A stretch of 64,000 nt of DNA. It comes from Flammeovirgaceae bacterium (GTDB lineage Bacteria > Bacteroidota > Bacteroidia > Cytophagales > Cyclobacteriaceae). A program made the translations under genes and the position numbers. Shown piece by piece: positions 34,201 to 42,626 of this stretch. Numbering within the stretch: the first letter of the stretch is position 1; every line of letters begins with the position of its first letter. The DNA lies in contig JACJYU010000001.1 of NCBI GenBank assembly GCA_020635915.1, forward strand, positions 744,001-808,000, read 5' to 3'. Under the pieces are notes generated by a model. That model ran no database searches and had not been told where the DNA came from. It was given only the letters and a program-made list of their open reading frames with translations.

Positions 34201-35426
34201 ACTCCACCTGCTACTCGTTGGTGGCCTACCAGACTGCCTACCTTAAGGCCAACTACCCTGCCGAGTACATGGCAGCCGTTTTGACGCACTCGCAAAACAA
34301 CCTCGACAAAGTCACCTTCTTTATTGACGAATGCCGCAAACAAAACATTGAAGTGCTCGGCCCCCACATCAACGAGTCGGGGGTTTTCTTTGAGGTAAAC
34401 AAAAACGGTGAAATCCGGTTTGGGCTGGGCGCCATTAAAGGTGCCGGGGAGGCGGCCGTGGAAAGCATTATCAAAGAGCGGGAAAGCAAAGGGCCTTTCA
34501 AAAACATTTTTGAATTTGCCACACGCGTAGGCCAGCGTGCCGTCAACAAAAAAACACTGGAATGCCTGGCCTTGTCTGGGGCTTTTGATTGCTTTGGTGA
34601 TTTTCACAGAAGGCAATTTGTGTATGCCAAAGATGGCGACATCACCCTGACGGAGAAGCTCACCCGCTATGCGGCCAAGGTGCAACAAGAACTGGAAAGT
34701 GCACAGGTGAGCCTCTTTGGTGGCCACTCGGGCACGGAGATGCCCCTGCCCAAGGTAGATGCGATTGAACCTTTCAGCGAGATCGAAAAGCTCCACTTCG
34801 AGAAGGAGGTGGTGGGGGTGTACATATCCGGCCATCCCCTGGACAATTTCAAATTTGAAATGGACGCCTTTTGCAACACGCCCTTAAGCCAGTTGGCGGA
34901 GTTGGAAGGCCAGGAAGGAAGGGAAACCAAAGTGGGCGGCATTGTGGCCGCTGTGGAGCACCGGCTTACCAAAACGGGCAAGCCCTTCGGAAAGTTGATG
35001 CTGGAGGACTACAGCGGCCGGGTGGAGTTTATGCTCTGGAGCGAGGACTACCTGAAGTTCAAATCCTTCCTTACGCCCGGGTTGTTCCTGTTTGTGGAGG
35101 GGACGGTAGTGCGCAAGGCCTGGGGGGACCAAAGCCTGGAATTCAAAATCAGGAACATCGAACTGCTCAACGAATTGGGGCTTAAAAGGACGAAAGGGCT
35201 CCAGCTTAGAATGGACACCGCTGCCGTCAGCCCGCAAATGGTGCGCCAAATTGAAAGGCTTTGCAGCGAATTTTCCGGGGACTGCCCCCTGTTCCTCAGG
35301 CTTCAGGACGATCAGGAAAACATCAACCTGGAGCTAATGTCGAGGAAGTACCGGGTAAGGCCGGTGAACGATATGGTGAAGAAAATCAAGAAAATACCCG
35401 ACCTGCAGGTAGAGGTGGTTTTATAA
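31236..35426 (+). CDS. dnaE: DNA polymerase III alpha subunit with N-terminal DEDDh exonuclease domain
   Basis: A 1396-aa replicative polymerase. Residues 1-190 form a DEDDh 3'-5' exonuclease: Asp6 and Glu8 (FDTETTG), Asp105 (HNIEFD), and His170/Asp175 (HDAAYD) are all present. A linker leads to the PHP domain (HLHTHS, His242/244/246). The polymerase core has SVGPGRGSAAGS and the catalytic acidic motif at Asp641/Asp643 (PDIDIDF), then the fingers/beta-binding region and an OB fold (KVGGIVAAVEHRLTKTGKPFGKLMLED). The classical PolC form has its exonuclease inside the PHP domain; here it is an N-terminal fusion, so proofreading is probably built in and a separate epsilon may be dispensable. Confidence 0.95.
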   Translation: MYLIFDTETTGIPHNKTAPLTDLDNWPRLVQLAWQLHDHQGKLLSQHSYIIQPDGFDIPFKAEQIHGISTQRAQEEGEKLSEVMAAFIKDLDNTKLLIGHNIEFDINIIGAEYIRLSLKPDFFLGLERLDTGIASTEYCQLKGGIGGKLKMPRLNELHQKLFGKDIEDAHDAAYDVDATARSFFGLVGEGVIAPIDGTPIADIHYEEPSLDAGNSTKREKREDVGYTAHVAPEDLIDLPFSHLHTHSQFSVLQATPSVNAIIAKAKGEQQPAVALTDLGNMYGAFKFVTEALKHEIKPIVGCEFFVAEERKKLKFTKDNPDKRYHQVLFAKNKKGYLNLARLSSLGFTEGLYGIYPRIDKALIETHKEGLIASTGGLLSEVPHLILHVGERQAEEAFQWWHQLFKDDFYVELNRHGIPEEDRVNETLLRFCKKHKVKYYAANECYYLQKEESNAHDVLLCIKEGEFKSTPIGSGRGYRYGLPNDEFYFKSQQEMKSLFHDLPEAIVTINEIVNKVEAYDLRQDVLLPKYVIPPEFGSEDDYLRHLTYEGAKKRYVEVTPAITERLDFELETIKKTGYPGYFLIVQDFTNKAREMGVSVGPGRGSAAGSAVAYCIGITNVDPIAYDLLFERFLNPDRISLPDIDIDFDDEGRDKVLQYVIDKYGKNQVAQIITYGTMAAKSSIRDCARVMELPLPDANNLAKLVPERPGTTLEKAFEEVKELNDIKKGMDLRAQVLKQAIVLEGSLRNTGTHACGVIITPGELTSLVPVATARDSEMLVTQFDNSVVESAGMLKMDFLGLTTLSIIRTAIKNIKKRHGVGIDIDAIPLDDKKTFGLYQRGETTGTFQFESEGMQSYLKALKPDKLADLIAMNALYRPGPMEYIPNFIARKRGKEPIKYDLPIMEEFLEDTYGITVYQEQVMLLSQKLANFSKGDADVLRKAMGKKQKEVLDKMKDKFIAGCKGNGHDERVAEKIWKDWEAFAQYAFNKSHSTCYSLVAYQTAYLKANYPAEYMAAVLTHSQNNLDKVTFFIDECRKQNIEVLGPHINESGVFFEVNKNGEIRFGLGAIKGAGEAAVESIIKERESKGPFKNIFEFATRVGQRAVNKKTLECLALSGAFDCFGDFHRRQFVYAKDGDITLTEKLTRYAAKVQQELESAQVSLFGGHSGTEMPLPKVDAIEPFSEIEKLHFEKEVVGVYISGHPLDNFKFEMDAFCNTPLSQLAELEGQEGRETKVGGIVAAVEHRLTKTGKPFGKLMLEDYSGRVEFMLWSEDYLKFKSFLTPGLFLFVEGTVVRKAWGDQSLEFKIRNIELLNELGLKRTKGLQLRMDTAAVSPQMVRQIERLCSEFSGDCPLFLRLQDDQENINLELMSRKYRVRPVNDMVKKIKKIPDLQVEVVL

Positions 35427-35482
35427 TGGTCGGGGCACTGACGAAATAGGGTGCCGGAAGCCAGGCCCGGAACAAAAAGGAT

Positions 35483-35490
35483 TATATTTG
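35483..35490 (+). promoter_or_regulatory. Putative -7 element for trxA
   Basis: TATATTTG matches TAnnTTTG, 48 bp before the trxA ATG. No -33 TTG at the usual spacing was seen. Confidence 0.4.
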
Positions 35491-35538
35491 CGTTGGCATT
35501 TTAACAAATTGAAAAATACAATTATTAAACGTACCAAA

Positions 35539-35862
35539 ATGGGCAAAACATTAGAACTTAACGACTCGAATTTTGACGAGGCAATCAAAGGCGACAAGCC
35601 GGTATTGGTGGATTTTTGGGCAGAATGGTGCGGGCCATGCAAAATGATTGGCCCGGTGGTGGAGGAGTTGGCCGGTGAGTATGACGGCAAAGCGGTGGTG
35701 GCCAAAGTCAATGTGGACGAAAACCCCGGGGTGGCCGGCCGGTTTGGCATCCGCTCCATCCCAACGCTTTTGGTTTTCAAAGGTGGCGAGATCGTTGACA
35801 AACAGGTGGGCGCGGTGCCAAAATCAGTACTGGCACAAAAGCTTGCCGCACAGGTGGCATAG
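35539..35862 (+). CDS. trxA: Thioredoxin
   Basis: A 107-aa thioredoxin with the redox site WCGPC (residues about 31-35), VDFWAEW before it and the cis-Pro in IPTLLVFKGGE. It reduces disulfides in cytosolic partners such as ribonucleotide reductase and peroxiredoxins with electrons from thioredoxin reductase. ATG at 35539 begins the conserved protein; an upstream in-frame ATG at 35488 would add 17 residues and lies almost on the -7 element. An intrinsic terminator follows directly. Confidence 0.96.
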   Translation: MGKTLELNDSNFDEAIKGDKPVLVDFWAEWCGPCKMIGPVVEELAGEYDGKAVVAKVNVDENPGVAGRFGIRSIPTLLVFKGGEIVDKQVGAVPKSVLAQKLAAQVA

Positions 35863-35885
35863 GTTTATGGCCAAAAAAGGCACAG

Positions 35886-35918
35886 GCCATCCCTTTTCGA
35901 CCGGGGATGGCTTTTTTT
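35886..35918 (+). terminator. Intrinsic terminator of trxA
   Basis: GCCATCCC (35886-35893) pairs with GGGATGGC (35904-35911) around a 10-nt loop, followed by seven T residues (35912-35918). It overlaps the last base pairs of the converging YkgJ gene. Confidence 0.8.
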
Positions 35919-36432
35919 ATTTGCCCAGGCCCGACTTCCTCAGCCTTTCCACAATCTCGAGCACCGCAGGGCATACCAGGGTGTTTTTGTAGGCCAGGTC
36001 CATCACCTGCACCATCTTTTTCCGGTTGGTGTGGGGGTATTCGCGGCAGGCCTTGGGCCGGCTTTCGTATATGCCACAATAATTCCCCCCATCGAGGAAG
36101 GGGCACGGGGCGGCCTTCAGCACATAGTCCTTGTCCTCGTCCACCCGTAAGTATTTTTCCACAAAATCGCCCGGCTTGATGCGCAAGGCTTTTGCCGCCC
36201 TGCCAATATCGGCCTCATAGAAAATGGGGCTGGTGGTCTTGCAGCAATTGGCACAGTCAAGGCAATCCATGCTTTCAAAAACCTCATCGTGCATGGCATG
36301 AAAAGCGGAGTCGACCTTGCGCGGATCCAACCGTTTCAACCCGGCAAGGTACTTTTTGTTGGCCTTGGCCTTTTTCCCCGACTCTTCTTTAAACCTTTCC
36401 AAATCCATGGCGCTGCAGGCAGGGCTTGCCAT
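35917..36432 (-). CDS. YkgJ family cysteine cluster protein
   Basis: A 171-aa protein with a CxxCxxCC-type metal site: CLDCANCCKTTSP near residue 57, and further Cys in APCPFLDGGNYCGIYESRPKACREYP. This Cys spacing defines the YkgJ (zinc/iron-chelating) family; the PCPFL...CxIYexRPxxCRxYP stretch is its best-conserved part. Members are thought to bind iron-sulfur or zinc, function unknown. No signal peptide. It begins 4 bp after the broken sensor gene on the same strand and converges with trxA. Confidence 0.88.
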   Translation of the reverse strand: MASPACSAMDLERFKEESGKKAKANKKYLAGLKRLDPRKVDSAFHAMHDEVFESMDCLDCANCCKTTSPIFYEADIGRAAKALRIKPGDFVEKYLRVDEDKDYVLKAAPCPFLDGGNYCGIYESRPKACREYPHTNRKKMVQVMDLAYKNTLVCPAVLEIVERLRKSGLGK

Positions 36433-36436
36433 TTTA

Positions 36437-37918
36437 TCAATATTCTTCCACCTCGTTTATCATCAAAGATAGTCCCCTAATCACTTTGTCCAATTCCTCG
36501 GTTTCGTCAGTGACCAACTTAATTACACCTTCTTTCTCCCCTTCCGTGATATACCGCTCGTTGATTAAATTAACAAGGCCAAGTAACCTGGCCACATGTG
36601 CCCTTACCTTGTGCGCATTGATAAAGGCATACTCTTTCAACACCTCAAACTGCTCATCCAATTTATCCCTATCCTTTTTCCGAGCTGTTATATCCGTGAC
36701 CGTACCTTCAATATACGAAATACTTCTGTCCTTTTCGTAGTGAAGGTGCGCGCTTATGCTAATCCATATTTTCCCCTTGTCTTTCGTTACACTCTGTATT
36801 TCCATGCCGGTTACATGCCCCGTAACCAGCAATGTGCCCAAAAGCTTCTCCCTGTCCTCATGGGAATAGTATAACTGATCCCCAATATCCGCCACCATCC
36901 CTATCATTTCAGTTGGGGAACTGAATCCAAATATCCTTGCCAGGGATGGATTGGCCAATAAAATCTTGCCCTCCATTGTGGTTTTGAATATCCCCTCGGA
37001 AATACCTTCAAAAACTATTCTATAGTCCTTCTCCGTTTGATCCAGCCGCTGGCCCAGGGCCGCATACTTTGTGACCAGCTTCCGTACGAGGCCTGTGCCG
37101 GTAAAAGTCAACAATAAACCGGCAACAAAGACAAGGGCGGCTTCCTTGTAGGTACGGGCACTGTCCGTTTGGATTACCGATAATTGTATTTTTTCCAAGG
37201 GAATCGATAACCGGGAAGTATAAACCCGCTTACCGTTTATGTTTGAATTTAAGAAGGATTCATCCTTTCCATCGATTGGGTTTATTTTAGAAACCTGGAA
37301 TTGAAACCCGTTATGGGGTCCCTCATCGATATTGGCAGCCTCCATGAGGGTGGAAAACTTTATCAACACAGCCGAAAAGCCCCAGAATTTATTGTTTTTA
37401 AAAATTGGCAGCCTGCCAACCAAGGCAGTACCACCTTGCTATAAGGTAAGGGGCCCCGAAAAAAACAGCTGTTTTCTTCCTATGGCCTGCAATGCATCCT
37501 TTCTATGGTTGGGGTCCTCCAAGATGTTATAACCAACAACTGACTGGTTGCCCTCTAAAGGGTAAACGCAGCATATCACCCCATCCGGCAATAATTGTAG
37601 CGCATCAATATGTTTTTGAACTTTCAATATCCTTTTTGCCATTGAATCAAACTCGGTCAAGGCGTCATCATCTTCCTGAACAAAAAAAGAAAGCAGTTCC
37701 GTGGCAGAAATACTATAACTGATGGCTTCCTGAATATCAGTTCTTGCCTCGTTTACCAATGCCTGCGCCATCAAAAATTCCCTATCTGCGGTGGCGCGAT
37801 ATTGCGCTATGGAGAAATAACAGGTTAGCGCAAGGAGTGCCACGAAATTGATTATGGCTATTACATTGGGCCTAAACCGGGGGATTTGAAGTTGTGGCTT
37901 TAAACTTAAGCGAAGCAT
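36437..37918 (-). pseudogene. CHASE-PAS sensor (histidine-kinase-like) gene interrupted by an in-frame TAG
   Basis: A single reading frame of 494 codons is cut by one TAG at 37441-37439 (codon 160). The upstream part has a membrane segment (VIAIINFVALLALTCYFSI) and a CHASE domain that stops at FSGPLTL; after the stop it resumes in the same frame with QGGTALVGRLPIF, as expected for an intact CHASE domain. The rest has a second membrane segment (AALVFVAGLLLTFTGTGLV), a PAS domain (YRIVFEGISEGIFKTTMEG to EGTVTDITARKK) and a helical DHp-like element AFINAHKVRAHVARLLGLVNLI with candidate His. No HATPase domain follows. Nonsense mutation, sequencing error or stop-codon readthrough are all possible. 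Confidence 0.8.
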
Positions 37919-38154
37919 TGGCCTGTTAGCTTAGATTAGTTCTTTTCTTGCCTGAAAGGCAAAAACAACCCTCACAACAATATAAATATACTGTTTTATA
38001 AGGTGATTTCCGCGTGTATGTAAGGAATTGCAATAAAAAAGAAAACTTCAGCTTCAGGTTTATGCCCTAACGGCAGGCTTTTAAGTTTGTGGTTTTCCCA
38101 GTAAGGACCTGGTAGTTGTTTATTTTAACGGGAGGCCAAATCGCCAAACATGGG

Positions 38155-39006
38155 TCAACTCCCGATTACGTCCAATACAATTTTCCAATTCATGCCACTC
38201 TCCCTTTTCCACACCCGCAGGTAGCAGGCTTTTTCCATGTTGCCATCTTTGCTTTCGATTTTGACCTTGCCATAAGTGAACCCCAGGTCGCCCGATTCGG
38301 ACACGTCCGTATCCACGGGCTCAAAAAAGAATTGCTTTTCCTCGCGTATGCCTTCTATCACCTTCCAGGAAGTAAAAGGATCGAAGCCCTGGCGGTGTAT
38401 CCTGCACTCTTTTGAAAAATATTCAGGCAAAAACGAGTTGCCGGTTTCGTTGAGCCACTGGGTATAGGACTGCTCAATGAACGAAAGCCCCTCTTTGGAT
38501 GCGGGCAACGGTTTTTTGGCCTTGTTCCGCGAAATGCGCAGGCCCTGATTGCCTTCTTCCAGGCTTTCCACGTAGATGCCCAGGTCCGCGGCCACTTGCC
38601 ACGGCCCGCCCCCCTCCTTTTTCCAAACGGTGGCATAATACCCAAAAGCGAAAGGTTCGCTATCCTTGTCCTTGCTCATTTGATAGGGCCCGGTGGTGTA
38701 CCCAAAATCCCCGGCCAAGGACATGTCCGCAAATACCGGCCACCAAAAAAGCACCCCGTTGGTGGCGGGCCTTTTTTTCCACAACTCCAGGCCGTTTACG
38801 GGCTCCCCGTTTGCAAACACCACGGCATCCGGTGCCAGGAATTCCATAAAAGCATCCCGGGTGCTTTTGTCCAATGACATTTTTGCAAAAGATACCTCTG
38901 CCTCCACCATTTCCTGTATGGGCCCCGACAGGCGTTGTGCAGCAAGGTGGCCATGCGGCAAGGCAAAACCACTTAGCAAACAGGCAACCACATAATGTCT
39001 AACCAT
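38155..39006 (-). CDS. Secreted protein with two SnoaL/DUF4440-like domains
   Basis: A 283-aa protein with a signal-like N-terminus (VVACLLSGFALPHGHLAAQ). Two NTF2-like units are visible: residues about 30-145 (FMEFLAPDAVVFANGEPVNG, then LAGDFGYTTGPYQM and YYATVWKKEGGGPWQVAADLG) and about 165-283 (YFSKECRIHRQG, SESGDLGFTYGKVKI, YLRVWKRESGMNWKIVLDVIG). Both end with the W-K-hydrophobic strand typical of DUF4440. Function is unknown; such proteins often bind or process small molecules. It stands alone on the minus strand. Confidence 0.75.
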   Translation of the reverse strand: MVRHYVVACLLSGFALPHGHLAAQRLSGPIQEMVEAEVSFAKMSLDKSTRDAFMEFLAPDAVVFANGEPVNGLELWKKRPATNGVLFWWPVFADMSLAGDFGYTTGPYQMSKDKDSEPFAFGYYATVWKKEGGGPWQVAADLGIYVESLEEGNQGLRISRNKAKKPLPASKEGLSFIEQSYTQWLNETGNSFLPEYFSKECRIHRQGFDPFTSWKVIEGIREEKQFFFEPVDTDVSESGDLGFTYGKVKIESKDGNMEKACYLRVWKRESGMNWKIVLDVIGS

Positions 39007-39325
39007 TCCACACCCAAATTAAGCCGAAAATTTAGAATATTAAGCCCCGGATAAAAATCCCTTATTTAGCAGGATTTTTACAAGCGGTAAGGGGCAGGCA
39101 CTATTCGCCACGTTGAAGGACAGGCCCTGCTTCAATGGCCCCATTAAATGTTCAAACTTATTTTTTCCTTTGGCCTACCTGGCCAAAAAACGCAACGCTA
39201 CTTTACCGGTGCAATTATGTTGCCAGCACCAAAAACCGTGCATACGCCTGAAATTGTCCTAACGGCCGTGCCATTATATCCCCCATTTGGGCTTTTGCCC
39301 GGGCACAAGGTTGCCCACCACCATT
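39007..39325. other. 319-bp intergenic region
   Basis: No gene, terminator or promoter motif could be supported here. An open frame overlapping it (39148-39396) has no domain or signal features and reaches into the cyclophilin gene, so it is not accepted. Confidence 0.5.
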
Positions 39326-39943
39326 TTACCGGGCCGGTTGGGTGGGGGAATTCCTATCCGGGTCAAGCCCCAAATCCTCAAGCTCCCCCTTGGTAAGCTT
39401 TATAATGTTCACGTCCAATACAACCGGCTCAAGCGGCTTGTCCGTTGAGTCCCTTTGCACATTTACAATGGCATCCACCACGTCCATGCCTTTTATCACC
39501 TTGCCGAACACGGTATAGTCCCCGTCCAGGCGGTGCACGCCATTTTTGTTTTGAACGATATAAAACTGGCACCGGGCGGACAGCTTGCCCGGGTTATTGT
39601 CGCGGCCGGCCCCCACGGCCCCATAGTCGTGAAGAAGGTTGGCATTGAATTCGGGCGGCAATAAATACTCCGGGTCGGTGAACCCTTCCGGGGTATCGGG
39701 GCAGCCTCCCTGGGCCACAAAGCCGGGGATTACCCTGTTGAAAGTGAGGGAATCCCAGTACCCCTCATTGGCCAGTTGGACAAAGCTCCGCTTGTGGTTG
39801 GGCGTTTCATCAAACAGCCAGAGTATTATTTCGCCTTTAGGGGTTTTTATCTGGCCTACGTCATATTCCTTGCTTTTGGACGGCCCACATGAAAGCAGCG
39901 CGCCAAGCACCATTATTAAACCTATTATACCGCTAAATTTCAT
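39326..39943 (-). CDS. Cyclophilin-type peptidyl-prolyl cis-trans isomerase, lipoprotein
   Basis: A 205-aa lipoprotein (leader MKFSGIIGLIMVLGALLSC, Cys19). The cyclophilin fold is shown by GEIILWLFDETPNHKRSFVQLANEGYWDSLTFNRVIPGFVAQGG, where FNRVIPGFVxQGG carries catalytic residues, and by QFYIVQNKNGVHRLDGDYTVFGKVIKGMDVVD. It probably isomerises prolyl bonds in proteins of the envelope. The C-terminal tail (DLGLDPDRNSPTQPAR) is short and unstructured. Alone on the minus strand, divergent from the S10 gene. Confidence 0.92.
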   Translation of the reverse strand: MKFSGIIGLIMVLGALLSCGPSKSKEYDVGQIKTPKGEIILWLFDETPNHKRSFVQLANEGYWDSLTFNRVIPGFVAQGGCPDTPEGFTDPEYLLPPEFNANLLHDYGAVGAGRDNNPGKLSARCQFYIVQNKNGVHRLDGDYTVFGKVIKGMDVVDAIVNVQRDSTDKPLEPVVLDVNIIKLTKGELEDLGLDPDRNSPTQPAR

Positions 39944-40103
39944 CCATTATCATTTTTTTGCCGGTTTAATCACCGGGTAAGGTAAATAAAAAAAGGAAAA
40001 TTACCGTTTAACAAAAGCCCTGCCCGTTTGGGGCGGAAGGTGGCTATTTTTGGGGCCATTGTCCGATTTTTATTTAAAAACCATCAATCTTTAAAGTTAC
40101 AAT

Positions 40104-41576
40104 ATGAAATTACATGTCACCCTTTTACTGGCCTTTGGCCTTGTCATGTCAACCCTTGCGCAGGACCGGAAACTCCCTGCCGATACCACCGTGGTCACCA
40201 CCCATGAGGTAACGGTAAAGGGGAAGCGTTTCCCTTATACGGCCACTACCGGCACCCAGCCCGTGTGGGACAAGGACGGGAAAGTCATTGCCTCGCTTTA
40301 CTACACCTACTATGAAAGAAGCGATATCAAAGACCGTGCGTCCCGCCCACTGTTGATATCATTCAATGGCGGGCCAGGTTCGGCATCGGTTTGGATGCAT
40401 ATTGCCTATACAGGGCCACGCGTCCTCCTGATTGATGATGAAGGCTACCCTGTACAGCCTTACGGTGTTAAGGAAAACCCCAACTCGGTATTGGATGTGG
40501 CCGATATCGTGTATGTAAACCCTGTGAACACCGGTTACTCCCGTGTGTTGGACGAGAAAACCCCGCGTGAGACCTTCTTTGGCGTAAATGCCGACATCAA
40601 ATACCTGGCGGAATGGCTCAACACTTTTGTTACCCGCAAAAACCGTTGGCAATCCCCCAAATACCTGATTGGCGAAAGCTACGGCACCACACGTGTCTCG
40701 GGCCTTGCCCTGGAATTGCAAAATTCACAATGGATGTACCTTAACGGTGTGATCCTGGTGTCGCCAACCGGCCTGGGCATCAAAAGGGACGGCCCGGTAG
40801 AGGCCGCCAACAGGCTCCCTTATTTCGCTGCGGCCGCCTGGTACCACAAAGTGCTTCCGGCCGACCTTCAGCAAAAGGACCTGACCGATGTGTTGGCGGA
40901 AGTGGAACCCTATGCCACCAACGGGCTGTTGCCCGTGATCGCCATGGGCGGGTTTGCCGATCCTCAAAAAAAGAAAGAAGCAGCCGCCAAAATGGCGCGC
41001 TACTCCGGGCTCAGCGAAACCTTCATCCTGCAAAACAACCTGGACGTTAGCACCAGGGCATTCTGGAAAGAACTGCTGAGGACCAAGGGCTTTACCATTG
41101 GCCGCCTGGATTCCCGCTACCTGGGAATAGACAGGATGGATGCCGGGGAAAACCCCGACTATAGCGCAGAACTTACTTCCTGGCTGCATTCGTTCACACC
41201 GGCCATCAACTATTACCTAAGCCAGGAGTTGAAATTCAAAACGGACATAAAATACAATATGTTTGGCCCTGTGCACCCATGGGACAACTCCAACGACCAC
41301 ACAGGCGACAACCTGAGGCAGGCCATGGCACAAAACCCCTACCTCAACGTGATGTTCCAGTCGGGGTACTATGACGGTGCCACCACTTATTTCAACTCCA
41401 AGTACTCTATGTGGAATATGGACCCCAGCGGCAAGCTAAAAGACCGCCTTAGCTGGAAAGGGTACCGCAGTGGCCACATGATGTACCTGAGGGCGGAAGA
41501 TTTGATCAAAGCCAATGATGATGTAAGGGAATTTATCAGGAAATCGTCTTCCAACGGGAAGGCCGCCAAATACTAG
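40104..41576 (+). CDS. Serine carboxypeptidase, S10 family
   Basis: A 490-aa exported alpha/beta-hydrolase (signal peptide MKLHVTLLLAFGLVMSTLAQ). The family S10 oxyanion region is ISFNGGPGSASVWMH; the nucleophile is in IGESYGTTRVSG, the Asp in QSGYYDGATTYF and the His in RSGHMMYLR near the C-terminus, so the triad is complete. S10 enzymes remove C-terminal residues from peptides. Bacteroidota encode many secreted peptidases of this kind; this gene is followed 50 bp later by a beta-lactamase-like lipoprotein gene on the same strand. Confidence 0.93.
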   Translation: MKLHVTLLLAFGLVMSTLAQDRKLPADTTVVTTHEVTVKGKRFPYTATTGTQPVWDKDGKVIASLYYTYYERSDIKDRASRPLLISFNGGPGSASVWMHIAYTGPRVLLIDDEGYPVQPYGVKENPNSVLDVADIVYVNPVNTGYSRVLDEKTPRETFFGVNADIKYLAEWLNTFVTRKNRWQSPKYLIGESYGTTRVSGLALELQNSQWMYLNGVILVSPTGLGIKRDGPVEAANRLPYFAAAAWYHKVLPADLQQKDLTDVLAEVEPYATNGLLPVIAMGGFADPQKKKEAAAKMARYSGLSETFILQNNLDVSTRAFWKELLRTKGFTIGRLDSRYLGIDRMDAGENPDYSAELTSWLHSFTPAINYYLSQELKFKTDIKYNMFGPVHPWDNSNDHTGDNLRQAMAQNPYLNVMFQSGYYDGATTYFNSKYSMWNMDPSGKLKDRLSWKGYRSGHMMYLRAEDLIKANDDVREFIRKSSSNGKAAKY

Positions 41577-41626
41577 CGGCCAACAGCCCTTGTAAACAAC
41601 TGCCCCACAAACCCAATGGCCCCAAA

Positions 41627-42544
41627 ATGAAATGGAATAGGAACACAAACCCATCGCGTTTAAACTTCCTCGTCCTTTTTGGGGCCATTTGGCTTTTGTC
41701 GGCTTGTGGGACAAAACCTGCCCTGGACGGGTTGAGGGACGAGGTGGCCAACACCTTGTCCGGGCAAGAAGGTGATTTTGCGGTGGCGTTCAAAGATTTG
41801 TCGTCAGGGGAAACCCTGTTCATCAACGAAAAAGAAACCTTTCATGCCGCCAGCACCATGAAGGTCCCCGTTATGATCGAGGTGTACAAACAGGCCGCAC
41901 TAGGCAGGTTGTCCCTTGATGATTCCATCGAAGTGAAAAACCAGTTCAAGAGCATCGTTGACAGTTCGCTGTACCACCTGGACAAAAGTGACGACAGCGA
42001 CACTCTGTTGTATGGCCAGGTAGGCACCAAGAAGATGCTTCATGACCTCGTTTATGACATGATCATTGTAAGCAGCAACCTTGCCACCAATATCATAATT
42101 GGGTTGGTGGACGGAAAAAAGGTGACGGCCACCATGCGCGGGCTTGGTGCGCCCGATATTTTGGTTTTGCGCGGTGTCGAAGACCAGAAGGCATATGAAG
42201 CCGGCCTGAACAACACCACCACCGCCTATGACCTCATGGCCATCTTTGAAAAACTTGCCCAGGGCGAGGCGGTTGGCCCCGATGCAGACCAACAGATGAC
42301 CGATATCCTGCTCGACCAAAAGTTCAACGAGATCATACCCGCCAGGCTCCCCGCCAACGTGAAAGTGGCGCATAAAACCGGGAACATAACGGGCGTGCAA
42401 CATGACGCTGCGCTGGTCATCCTCCCCAACGGAAAAAAATATGTATTGGTGCTGCTTTCCAAAAACCTAAAGGATGTTGAAGCCGGTGTCGCGGCCATGG
42501 CCAACGTTTCCGAAATGGTTTACCACTACGTGGCAAATAAATAA
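41627..42544 (+). CDS. Class A beta-lactamase-like serine hydrolase, lipoprotein
   Basis: A 305-aa lipoprotein (Cys27 after LLSA). The serine hydrolase fold shows SxxK at Ser76-Lys79 (STMK), an SxN motif at Ser149-Asn151 (SSN) and KTG in HKTGNITG. This resembles Beta-lactamase2-type class A relatives. A general-base Glu of true class A enzymes is not assignable with confidence (the region VEDQKAYEAGLNNTTT is a candidate), so it may be a peptidase or esterase and not an antibiotic-resistance enzyme. It follows the S10 gene and precedes the permease gene on the same strand. Confidence 0.85.
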   Translation: MKWNRNTNPSRLNFLVLFGAIWLLSACGTKPALDGLRDEVANTLSGQEGDFAVAFKDLSSGETLFINEKETFHAASTMKVPVMIEVYKQAALGRLSLDDSIEVKNQFKSIVDSSLYHLDKSDDSDTLLYGQVGTKKMLHDLVYDMIIVSSNLATNIIIGLVDGKKVTATMRGLGAPDILVLRGVEDQKAYEAGLNNTTTAYDLMAIFEKLAQGEAVGPDADQQMTDILLDQKFNEIIPARLPANVKVAHKTGNITGVQHDAALVILPNGKKYVLVLLSKNLKDVEAGVAAMANVSEMVYHYVANK

Positions 42545-42626
42545 TCAGGGCAGCGCCATTCGTCCTTTCCCGGTAATTTTTCCACACAAATCAGTACCTT
42601 TCATTTTCAACCAAAAGAAATTGCCT

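Noticed and set aside
33810..34835. Minus-strand open frame of 341 codons within dnaE
   Set aside because: Antisense to the conserved polymerase core, with no recognisable motif.
41627..42544. Considered as a true antibiotic-resistance beta-lactamase
   Set aside because: SxxK, SxN and KTG are shared with peptidases and the general-base Glu is not clearly present.
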